A stretch of 64,000 bases of DNA from Planctomycetota bacterium (GTDB lineage: Bacteria > Planctomycetota > UBA1135 > GCA-002686595). Positions 26,730 to 34,666 of the stretch are shown one piece after another. Where the stretch lies: the NCBI GenBank assembly GCA_014237855.1, contig JABACD010000006.1, positions 62,001 to 126,000 of the forward strand, given 5' to 3'. A program made the translations under genes and the position numbers. The notes under the pieces were generated by a model. The model ran no database searches and had not been told where the DNA came from. It saw only the letters and a program-made list of their open reading frames with translations. Positions within the stretch are counted from its first letter, which is position 1; each line of letters begins with the position of its first letter.

Positions 26730-27869
26730 TCAACGGGCTCCGGTTTGTGTCAGGCACTCCAGTTCGAGCAAGACCTCCAGCGCCGCATCCCCGGGCGCTG
26801 CTTCGGCCAGAGCGCTGGACATTTTCAGCAGACTCTCAGCCCCATCTGGGCCGCACAGCCCCACCAGCTCGGTGGCAAGGTCAGAATCCAGGGCCGAGTC
26901 AGCCACGATCCTGACCCCGGCTCCCAGGTGCCTTGCGTTGAGCTCCTGGTGACGATCAGCGTGGTGGGGATAGGGAATGACCACGGCTGGCTGCCGAGCC
27001 GCAGCCACCTCGGCCAGGGTCGAAGCGCCCCCTCGACAGAGCACGAGGGTGGCCGCCTCCAGCGCTCGCGAGACAGGCTGAACATACTCGACGACTTGCA
27101 GGTCAACCCCACTCGCCGGCAGCTCCGCCTGGCGCCCAGGACCGCACTGATGCAGTACCTGGATCCCGGCACCGGTCAGGGCCGCCTCGTGATCCCGTAT
27201 GAAGCGATTCAAGCTCCCGGCTCCCTGGCTCCCACCGAGGACCACCAGGAGCGGTCGATCCGGATCGAAACCGAGAGCTCCACATGCAGCTGCCCGGTCT
27301 CCTCCGTCCACTCCTAGCGCCGTGACAGCGGGTGAGACCGGTGCGCTGATCTGCCGGTGGCAGCTATCAGCTCCCCTTGCTGGGAGCGTCGAGGGCCAGG
27401 CATGGAAGACTCGCTGCACCAGCGGTGAGAGGGCACGGGTCGCCTTCCCTCGCGTCGCGTTGATTTCGAGCAGCCCCACAGGCAGACCGAGCGACCGGGC
27501 CGCCAGCGCTGCTGGAAGTGCGGTAAAGCCACCTAGCCCGAGGAGCACTCGAGTCTCGTGCTCACGCAGTGCCCGACGAGCTGCTCGAATGGCTCCCGGC
27601 AACCCGAGAGCGAGGCGAACTCTCGAGGGGGCACCACCGCCCATTGGTTCCAGATCGAGCACGCAGCGCTCCCAAGGACAGGGAGGATCGAAGTCCTCGA
27701 GCACACGGTCCTCGACCGCACGTCCACTGGTGAACCAGAGCAAATCACCAAGTTCAGGTGGGCTCGCGGCATCTGCATCCGTCTCTACCCCTACCTTGAT
27801 ACGCTCCACAAGATGTATGCCGGGTACGATGTGCCCACCGGTTCCACCTCCTGCGAAGGCGACTCTCAA
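26730..27869 (-). CDS. murG: Lipid II synthase MurG
   Basis: A 379-residue GT-B glycosyltransferase that adds GlcNAc to lipid I at the inner face of the membrane. Key motifs are the N-terminal GGGTGGHIVPG loop, GGFTALPA, GGSQGA and the C-terminal CRGGASTLAE donor-binding stretch. The ATG begins directly at the first beta strand. It is flanked by the small membrane-protein gene (74-base gap) and murC, in standard dcw order except for the two inserted genes upstream. Confidence 0.93.
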   Translation of the reverse strand: MRVAFAGGGTGGHIVPGIHLVERIKVGVETDADAASPPELGDLLWFTSGRAVEDRVLEDFDPPCPWERCVLDLEPMGGGAPSRVRLALGLPGAIRAARRALREHETRVLLGLGGFTALPAALAARSLGLPVGLLEINATRGKATRALSPLVQRVFHAWPSTLPARGADSCHRQISAPVSPAVTALGVDGGDRAAACGALGFDPDRPLLVVLGGSQGAGSLNRFIRDHEAALTGAGIQVLHQCGPGRQAELPASGVDLQVVEYVQPVSRALEAATLVLCRGGASTLAEVAAARQPAVVIPYPHHADRHQELNARHLGAGVRIVADSALDSDLATELVGLCGPDGAESLLKMSSALAEAAPGDAALEVLLELECLTQTGAR

Positions 27870-27943
27870 GTCGACGCCTCCGAAGAAGTGACCCTTCGCC
27901 TCAAGCTCGCAAATCCTGGCACGGTAGCCTGCATCAAGGATGA

Positions 27944-28198
27944 CTAGTAGTGGGCCTCCGCACTCGGATCTGTCGCACCCTGAACCTGAGCCACCGGATC
28001 TCCTTCAAGGCTTGCGGGACCACCGAGGCTCACCGCAGCCCTCATCTTCGGAAGAATCGAGAAGCCACGAGAGTGGTTGGCCGCCTGCACCTCACCTGGA
28101 AGGGAAGTGGTCGAGAGAACTCTCCAGGCTGGCTGAAAGAACATCGCAGTCAGGACAGCACACCCGACGATCAGAGACCAGTAGAGATGTTGACTCAC
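27944..28198 (-). CDS. Small single-pass membrane protein inside the dcw cluster
   Basis: An 84-residue protein with one hydrophobic N-terminal segment (residues 6-28) and a short Ala/Gly-rich hydrophilic tail. The GTG start overlaps the stop of the LysM gene by four bases (GTGA), the strongest sign that it is real and co-translated. No family is recognised; no lipobox is present. Its place between ftsW/LysM and murG suggests an envelope or division role, by position only. Confidence 0.55.
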   Translation of the reverse strand: MSQHLYWSLIVGCAVLTAMFFQPAWRVLSTTSLPGEVQAANHSRGFSILPKMRAAVSLGGPASLEGDPVAQVQGATDPSAEAHY

Positions 28199-29271
28199 TT
28201 GACGCGGTTCCTCTTCCTGGGCTGTGAAGAACTCGAGAGCTTGGGAGCAGGCTCTGACGCCATGGCTACCCGGGTACTACCGGCAGGCAAGCGGAGGCGC
28301 TGCCCAACGATGAGCATATTGGGATTGAGCCCCGGATTGACAGCCACGATCTCCTTCCAGCGCGACGCACCACCCAGCAGGTCCTGGGCGATCTGCGACA
28401 GAGAGTCACCGGGCCTCACCGTGTAGCTGCCGCCTCCACCGGTACTGGCCGCGACCTTCTTGGAGGCCTGCGCCTTGGGGGCCTGTGAAGCCCCGGCTCT
28501 CCTCGCACCTTCCTGGGGAACCTTGAGCACCATCCCGACTCCGATCGAGCCCGGGTCGATGCCGCCATTGAGGGCTTGGATCTCGGTCCAGCGGCGGCTG
28601 GATCCGAGTACTCGCTGGGAGATCTCGCTCAGGGTATCGCCAGGTTGGACCGTGTAGGTCCCGGAGGCTTCCTTGCGAGCAACCGGGGCCTTGCTATTGC
28701 GCCGTGTTCGCTCGTTGGAGTCTCCCTTGCTGGCGAAGGGAGTGTCCCGTTGAACCGCCACTTTCCCCCGATCACCGGCCAAAGGCGTCCCGCGACTCTC
28801 CCGGCTCTCCTGAAGCGTCTTGGGGAACTCGACCTCCTTCGACCTGCTTGCGCCAGCCTTGCCTCGGAACAACTGTCCGCTCTCGTCACGGTCGAAGCCC
28901 CAGTTGGCCAGGGAACCCTCCTCAGCCTCGCTGGTCCTTGCGGGCAAGGTGTCGAAGCTCTTCTTTGTCGACCTGCGCGGCTGACTCTTTCGACTACTCC
29001 AGCTACGACCGTTCTGGGCGGACGACTCCTGGAGTGCTGCCTGCTTCTCGTTTGGGAGACTTGCAGTCGCCGGCAACGAGTTCTTGCCAACGCGGACACC
29101 TCCGGCCTTCTTCGACGGCGACTTGTTGGCCTTCTTCCTTGCCGCAGCGGCAACTGCTTGCTTCGTGCTCTTGGCGTCAGGACCTTCACCGTCGTCCCAG
29201 AAAGAAACGGCGGCGATCGTCACCAGTAGGAGGACCAGAGCAATCACTCCGTATCGTTCGATTCTTTGCAT
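28195..29271 (-). CDS. Membrane-anchored protein with two LysM domains
   Basis: A 358-residue protein with an N-terminal membrane segment (residues 8-24), a long Lys/Ser/Arg-rich linker, and two LysM peptidoglycan-binding domains: YTVQPGDTLSEISQRVLG (about residue 205) and YTVRPGDSLSQIAQDLLG (about residue 285). LysM domains bind GlcNAc-containing glycans such as peptidoglycan. It sits between ftsW and murG, where most bacteria have no such gene, so it may tether or sense new wall during division. It could also be a general cell-wall anchor protein; no hydrolase domain is present. Confidence 0.85.
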   Translation of the reverse strand: MQRIERYGVIALVLLLVTIAAVSFWDDGEGPDAKSTKQAVAAAARKKANKSPSKKAGGVRVGKNSLPATASLPNEKQAALQESSAQNGRSWSSRKSQPRRSTKKSFDTLPARTSEAEEGSLANWGFDRDESGQLFRGKAGASRSKEVEFPKTLQESRESRGTPLAGDRGKVAVQRDTPFASKGDSNERTRRNSKAPVARKEASGTYTVQPGDTLSEISQRVLGSSRRWTEIQALNGGIDPGSIGVGMVLKVPQEGARRAGASQAPKAQASKKVAASTGGGGSYTVRPGDSLSQIAQDLLGGASRWKEIVAVNPGLNPNMLIVGQRLRLPAGSTRVAMASEPAPKLSSSSQPRKRNRVK

Positions 29272-29339
29272 CGCAACTTACTCCAGAAGAGTCGTGGTTG
29301 ATGAATGGTTGGGCAGTCCTATGAACCAGGACCCCGGAA

Positions 29340-30569
29340 CTATCCGGTTGCCTGGGACAGAGAGGTAGAGGAACTGTCTCGCGAGGGTGACTGCTCTGCG
29401 CGTGCAGCGCCTAGAGCCAATCCCACGGCGAGTGAAGAGACGACCAGGGAGGTTCCCCCGTCCGACATGAACGGAAGCGTCATTCCCTTGGGCGGAGCAA
29501 GCCCCGTGACGACCTGCATGTGGATCATTGCCTGGAGCCCGACGGACAGCAGCAAGCCGAAGGCAGCCAGCGCTGAGTAGCGATCACGAATTGTGATCAC
29601 CAGCCTCAACGAGAACCACACGAAGGCCAGAATCAGACCGATACAGACGGCCATGCCGAAGAATCCAAGCTCCTCACCCACCAGGGCGAAGATGTAGTCC
29701 GAATCCTGGTACGGCATGGCGCTGTTACGCCAGAGGCCATGGCCGAGTCCGTTCCCCAGGAGCTTTCCGCTCCCGAGGGCTTCGATCGAGGAGCTGACCT
29801 GCTCGTTGGTGGCATGTCCAAGGAAGACCTCGAGACGCGTGCGAATGTAGTCGACGCTGGTCACGGCGAGGAGCAATGCAGCGCCACCGATGGTCGCAAT
29901 TGACCCGGTGAAGTGCGCAAAGCTAGCCCCACCCACGAACCAGGTGAACAGGAAGACTGTCAGGAAGACCAGCGCCCCCCCGAGATCAGTCTCAAGGCCT
30001 ATCAGGGCGACAAAGAGCATGCCCACCGCAAGGATCGGGAAAACGCCCTGCCTGAGATCCAGGAGACGCGGTCCCAGCCTCGTACAACGGACAGCCACCC
30101 ACAGGACCAGGAAGGCTCTGGCCACCTCCGAGGGCTGCAGGGTCATGTTCAGGCCAACCAGGTTGATCCAACGGTGCGAGCCGTTCTTGTTGGCCTCCAA
30201 ACCCGGTATCCAGCAGGCCACCAGGAGAAAGGCTGAGGCCACCACCAAGAGGGGCAGCAGTGGACGGAGACGAACCGGACCGATGCGATAACCAAGAATC
30301 AAGACGCCCAGGGCGATGACCCGGAACATCGCCTGCTGGGTGATCTCCTTGTGAAACTCCTCTCCAGTCTGAATGGTCGCGGAGTGGCTGGCCTGCAGGA
30401 TCAAGCCCAGACCCATCATCGCGAGGACGATGCAGAACAATCTGACCGCCGGACGTCCGGGGTGGCTCGCCTCGGCTTTTCTTGTCAGCTGGTCGAGACG
30501 ATCAAAGATCGTTTCCTGGTGCTCCAGACTGACAACAGCCTCGCCGCTCCTCTTCCTGAAGCGAGCCAC
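29340..30569 (-). CDS. ftsW: FtsW/RodA-family lipid II polymerase
   Basis: A 409-residue SEDS-family protein with about ten transmembrane segments after a 40-residue cytoplasmic leader. The motifs GSHRWINL and LQPSEVAR, the catalytic-region IGLETDLGGAL, and LPFMSDGGTSL near the C-terminus are family hallmarks. SEDS proteins polymerise glycan strands with a class B PBP partner, here FtsI. The GTG start shares one base with the mraY stop. FtsW and RodA cannot be separated by sequence alone; the dcw position favours FtsW. Confidence 0.9.
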   Translation of the reverse strand: MARFRKRSGEAVVSLEHQETIFDRLDQLTRKAEASHPGRPAVRLFCIVLAMMGLGLILQASHSATIQTGEEFHKEITQQAMFRVIALGVLILGYRIGPVRLRPLLPLLVVASAFLLVACWIPGLEANKNGSHRWINLVGLNMTLQPSEVARAFLVLWVAVRCTRLGPRLLDLRQGVFPILAVGMLFVALIGLETDLGGALVFLTVFLFTWFVGGASFAHFTGSIATIGGAALLLAVTSVDYIRTRLEVFLGHATNEQVSSSIEALGSGKLLGNGLGHGLWRNSAMPYQDSDYIFALVGEELGFFGMAVCIGLILAFVWFSLRLVITIRDRYSALAAFGLLLSVGLQAMIHMQVVTGLAPPKGMTLPFMSDGGTSLVVSSLAVGLALGAARAEQSPSRDSSSTSLSQATG

Positions 30570-31717
30570 TAGCGCACCTTCAAGAGGGCCAAGCTTGCCA
30601 TCGCCCCGACGGCAGCAATGATCCAGAACCGAACCACGACCGTGACCTCGTGCCAGGGCGCTGTCCCTGCCGTGAAGATCCCGCCAGTACGCTCCAATCC
30701 GTGGTGAACCGGGGCACAGGTGAAGACTCGCTTACCGCCGCTTCGCCGGTACCAGAAAGTCTGGAGCCAAGAGCTCCCCATGTTCGCGAAGAACACGGTG
30801 GCGATCAGAGGCAGGACCAGCTCCTGTTTGGCCACCAGTGCGAGCCAGGCAAGCAGCCCACCGATCGCCAGAGAGCCCGAGTCCCCCATGAAGACCTTTG
30901 CGGGAAAGGCGTTGTACCACAGAAAACCGAGACAGGCTCCGCAGAGCGCCCCCCCCACGACCGCCATCTCGGAGGCAGCCGGAACGTGCGGGAGCAACAG
31001 GTACCGTGTCCAGTCCCAACGACCGCTGATGTAGCAGAAGATTGACAGCGTCAGCCCCGAAATGATCATGCAGCCGGCCGCCAGACCATCCAGACCATCA
31101 CTGATGTTCGCGGCATTGGCGGTACCAACCACGACGAACCACTGGAAGACCAGGAAGATACAGATACCGATCAGCGACCAGCTCCCCAGTGGAATGACCG
31201 CATTCTTGAAGAATGGCGGGTAGAGGTTGAGCAGGGTGTCGCGCCCGGTGGAGTGGGAGTAGTAGGCAAGCGCAACCAGCACACCTAACACCACAACAGT
31301 CAGGCCGATCATCTTTGAGCGCGGCGTGAGTCCCTTCGAGCGCGGAATCGTCAGCTTCTTGTAGTCATCGACAAAGCCGACCGCTGCCATTCCAGCAGTG
31401 AGGATCACCGCGAGAACGACATGAACATTGTCCAGGCGCCCCCACAGCAAGACTGAGGCGATCAGGGCGGCAACAAGAAAGCTCCCACCCATGGTCGGGG
31501 TGTCCTGCTTGTCGACCGCTCCCTGGGCGAGGGCCACCGGGACCAGATCGGTCTTGGACAGATCCTCAACCACCTTGTTGCGCTTGAGCCAACCAATCGT
31601 CCAGCGGCCCCACCAGAGCGCCAGGATGAAGGCCGTAAGGCCAGCCATGACAACCCGGAAGGTGATGTAGCCGAAGAGCTGTATTCCCAGGTATTCGTCG
31701 AGGATGGTGGGAATCAC
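30569..31717 (-). CDS. mraY: Phospho-MurNAc-pentapeptide transferase
   Basis: A 382-residue polytopic enzyme (about ten membrane segments) that forms lipid I on undecaprenyl phosphate. It carries the Asp-Asp motif VDDYKKLT, DTPTMGG near the N-terminus, NISDGLDGLAAG, and the late HHGLE motif followed by a final hydrophobic segment. Length and motifs are standard. In many clusters murD follows mraY; here ftsW follows with a one-base overlap. Confidence 0.94.
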   Translation of the reverse strand: MIPTILDEYLGIQLFGYITFRVVMAGLTAFILALWWGRWTIGWLKRNKVVEDLSKTDLVPVALAQGAVDKQDTPTMGGSFLVAALIASVLLWGRLDNVHVVLAVILTAGMAAVGFVDDYKKLTIPRSKGLTPRSKMIGLTVVVLGVLVALAYYSHSTGRDTLLNLYPPFFKNAVIPLGSWSLIGICIFLVFQWFVVVGTANAANISDGLDGLAAGCMIISGLTLSIFCYISGRWDWTRYLLLPHVPAASEMAVVGGALCGACLGFLWYNAFPAKVFMGDSGSLAIGGLLAWLALVAKQELVLPLIATVFFANMGSSWLQTFWYRRSGGKRVFTCAPVHHGLERTGGIFTAGTAPWHEVTVVVRFWIIAAVGAMASLALLKVR

Positions 31718-31718
31718 T

Positions 31719-33158
31719 TCAACCCCCGGGCGAGCTCAGAGCTTCTACCTGACTGCGACTACCGTCGCCTGCTCGCTGCGACTCCAGCAGCACGACCAGA
31801 CGCTCCAGTCCCATGCGACGGCTGCCCTTGACCAGCACCAGGTCCCCATCGGAGAGCATGGCTGGGATCTCGACCAGCGCCTCTTCGAGGCTGGAAAAAT
31901 GAAGGATCCGGCTGGCGTCGAGCCCTCCCTCGAGAGCGCCGGCAGCCGTTGCCTTGGTCAGATCACCGACCAGCAGCAGCAGGTCCAGGCCACTCTCCGC
32001 TGAATAGCGTCCGATCGAGTGGTGTGACTCAGCTGCGAGGTCTCCGAGCTCGAGCATGTCTCCGAGCACGAGGACACGCCGTCTGTGGCCGTGAATACCG
32101 GCCAGAACGCGAACACTGGCCCTGGCGGACTCGGGATTGGCGTTGTAGGTGTCGTCCAAGAGGGTCATCTCCCCCACTGTCTTCTTCTCGAGGCGGCGAC
32201 GCCCTCCAGAGAGATTCGAGACGTGAGGCAGAACTGAGTCGAGGTCGATGCCCAGCCCCTGGCAAGCAGCGAGTGCCGCCAGGAGGTTTTGAAGGTTGTG
32301 GAGCCCCAGCAGCGGAAAGGTGATCTCCTTCCCGTCGAGCTTGAAGGTCGTTCCAGCCGAGTGGAACCAGACGTCAGTAGCGTCGAGGTCTCCACCTCCA
32401 TCTACGCTGAAAGTCGTCACCGGTGCAGCCGTCAGGGACCTCAGCTTCGAGGTCCAGGGACAATCAGCATTCAGCACACAGAAGGCGCTGTTTGGCAGGC
32501 TGGCGACCAGATCCCCCTTCTCAACGGCAACCCCCTCGACTGAGTGCAGGCCCTCGAGGTGGGACGCGCCCACATTGGTGAGGATTGCACCGTTGGGGCG
32601 CGCTGTACGACAGAGAGCCGCGATCTCGCCGCGGCTGTTGGTACCCATTTCAACGACCAGAACCTCGGTCGTCTCATCCGCCTGAAAGAGCGTGAGGGGC
32701 ACCCCGATATCGTTGTTGAACGAGCTGGGTGAACCCACGACGTCGCGCACTTCAGAGAGAAGCTGGACCAGGATGTTCTTTGTCGTGGTCTTGCCACAAG
32801 AACCCGTGATACCGATCACCGGGATACCCAGACGCGAACGGTGCCATGCAGCAAGGTCAGATAGAGCCCGTCGGGGATCGGGATGGCAGAGCACAGCAAG
32901 GCCATCCGGCAACTCGCTCAGCAACTCCGCGGCAGCAGCTGCGCTTCCCGCCAAGAGAAGCGCGCCTGCGCCGCGCTCAGCAGCAGCTGCTGCGAACAAG
33001 TTCCCGTCGAAGTTTGGTCCACTCAAGGCAACAAAGAGTGCCCCGGCCTGGAGAGTTCTCGAGTCAGTGCTGACTCCGTGCAGCTCCACGTCGGCGGAGC
33101 CTCGAACTACCTCGGCACCGGTTGCCTTGCAGACATCTTCGAGTCGACACCTGATCAT
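31719..33158 (-). CDS. murF: UDP-MurNAc-tripeptide D-Ala-D-Ala ligase
   Basis: A 479-residue Mur ligase. The substrate-binding N-terminus has STDSRTL, the ATP loop is TGSCGKTTTKN (Cys in place of the usual Asn/Ser), and DTYNANPESARA is the MurF signature. It adds D-Ala-D-Ala to the tripeptide precursor. The ATG at 33158 overlaps the murE stop as ATGA and has GGAG about six bases upstream; an upstream GTG at 33164 adds two residues only. One base separates its stop region from mraY. Confidence 0.93.
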   Translation of the reverse strand: MIRCRLEDVCKATGAEVVRGSADVELHGVSTDSRTLQAGALFVALSGPNFDGNLFAAAAAERGAGALLLAGSAAAAAELLSELPDGLAVLCHPDPRRALSDLAAWHRSRLGIPVIGITGSCGKTTTKNILVQLLSEVRDVVGSPSSFNNDIGVPLTLFQADETTEVLVVEMGTNSRGEIAALCRTARPNGAILTNVGASHLEGLHSVEGVAVEKGDLVASLPNSAFCVLNADCPWTSKLRSLTAAPVTTFSVDGGGDLDATDVWFHSAGTTFKLDGKEITFPLLGLHNLQNLLAALAACQGLGIDLDSVLPHVSNLSGGRRRLEKKTVGEMTLLDDTYNANPESARASVRVLAGIHGHRRRVLVLGDMLELGDLAAESHHSIGRYSAESGLDLLLLVGDLTKATAAGALEGGLDASRILHFSSLEEALVEIPAMLSDGDLVLVKGSRRMGLERLVVLLESQRAGDGSRSQVEALSSPGG

Positions 33159-34666
33159 GCCCACTCCTCCATCGCGACCCGACGGTCATCGAACTCGATG
33201 GTGTCGTCACCAACGACCTGAACTGTCTCATGCCCCTTGCCGGCAATCAGGATCGTGTCGCCAGGCATCGACTCCTGTAGGGCAGCACGAATCGCCGCGC
33301 GCCGATCAGATTCGATCAAGAGCTCAGCACCGCCAGTCATCCCGCTTCGGATGTCCTCGATGATGCTGCCCGGGTCTTCACCGCGGGGGTTGTCACTCGT
33401 CACGATGGCAAGATCGACCAGCTTGGAGACAATCTGCCCCATCTCGGCGCGCTTGCCCTGATCTCGCTCGCCTCCACATCCGAAGACACAGACCAGTCGA
33501 CCAGACTCCGCAGGGCAAACCTCACGGAGACTCTTCAGGACCGCAGCCAGCGCCTCTGGAGTGTGCGCGTAGTCGACGAAGACCTGTGGAGTCTGACTGT
33601 CCCGCCCTGTGGTCTGCTCACGACTCGAGAGCTCGACCCGTTCCAGACGACCAGGTGGAGGAGAGACGGATGCGAGTCCTTCCACGACAGCGGAAGGGCT
33701 CGCACCCGACATGAGTGCTGCGGCGCTAGCCGCGAGAGCGTTCGAAACATTGAATCTTCCCGAAAGTGGAATCCGTATCCTGGCTAGTGAAATCCCCATC
33801 CCACTCAGGGTCAGGTACGTTGCATCGGGTTCGAATCTCTGTTGCGAAGCGCACAGGTCAGCCTGCGCATCAGCACTGTACTTGATGACAGCAGCACCAG
33901 CTTGGCGCGCGGCATCTTCCATGATGGACGACCACTTGTCGTCCTGGTTGATGATCGCGGTGGCGTGCTTGTCGAGGTTTGAAAACATGAGCGACTTTGC
34001 AGCAGCATAGTGCTCCATATCTCCGTGGTAATCCAGATGATCGCGGGACAGATTCGTGAAGATCGCAAAGTCGATCTCGAGTCCCGCGACCCTACGCTGA
34101 GTTAATGCGTGCGAACTCACTTCCAACACCACGCAATCACCACCACTTGCGCGATGACGCGCGAGTAATTTCTGCAACTGCGGAGCGTCTGGAGTCGTGT
34201 GACTGGCACGAATAAATTCATCTCCGGCCAGGTGATAGCCGGTCGTCCCCAGAACCGCCGGACGATGGCCAAGGGCTCTCAACAGCTCACCGAGCAGATG
34301 AGCTGTTGTGGTCTTTCCATTGGTCCCCGTGACGGCGAAGACAGAGAGGTGCCGTGAGGGCTGATCCAGCACCTGGGCAGCTGCCCTTCCCGCCACCTCC
34401 TGAGCACTCTCGTGGTACCAGATCGGGACACTGGTCCCTCGGTCAGAGCCGGCTTGATCTGCCAGATCCTCCAGCAGGACGGCGCTTGCGCCCGCTGCCA
34501 GCGCCTGATCGATGTAGTCACGTCCGTCCTGACTAGCCCCACGGAGGGCGACGAACAGATCACCACTCTCCACCAGGCGGCTGTCCAGCTGCACACCGGT
34601 GATTTCGGGCCCCGGGCCCTCGTGCTCGCAACGCCCACCAAGACTCTTGACCAGGTCTGCCAGCAT
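33155..34666 (-). CDS. murE: UDP-MurNAc-dipeptide: meso-diaminopimelate ligase
   Basis: A 503-residue Mur ligase with the ATP loop VTGTNGKTTTAH, the N-terminal DSRLVESGDLFVA motif, and DYAHTPEAL. The DNPR motif in SDNPRGEDP marks the meso-diaminopimelate-adding form, so the wall is predicted to be of the A1-gamma DAP type. The ATG at 34666 overlaps the ftsI stop by one base (TGATG); a GTG just upstream is equally possible. Confidence 0.94.
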   Translation of the reverse strand: MLADLVKSLGGRCEHEGPGPEITGVQLDSRLVESGDLFVALRGASQDGRDYIDQALAAGASAVLLEDLADQAGSDRGTSVPIWYHESAQEVAGRAAAQVLDQPSRHLSVFAVTGTNGKTTTAHLLGELLRALGHRPAVLGTTGYHLAGDEFIRASHTTPDAPQLQKLLARHRASGGDCVVLEVSSHALTQRRVAGLEIDFAIFTNLSRDHLDYHGDMEHYAAAKSLMFSNLDKHATAIINQDDKWSSIMEDAARQAGAAVIKYSADAQADLCASQQRFEPDATYLTLSGMGISLARIRIPLSGRFNVSNALAASAAALMSGASPSAVVEGLASVSPPPGRLERVELSSREQTTGRDSQTPQVFVDYAHTPEALAAVLKSLREVCPAESGRLVCVFGCGGERDQGKRAEMGQIVSKLVDLAIVTSDNPRGEDPGSIIEDIRSGMTGGAELLIESDRRAAIRAALQESMPGDTILIAGKGHETVQVVGDDTIEFDDRRVAMEEWA

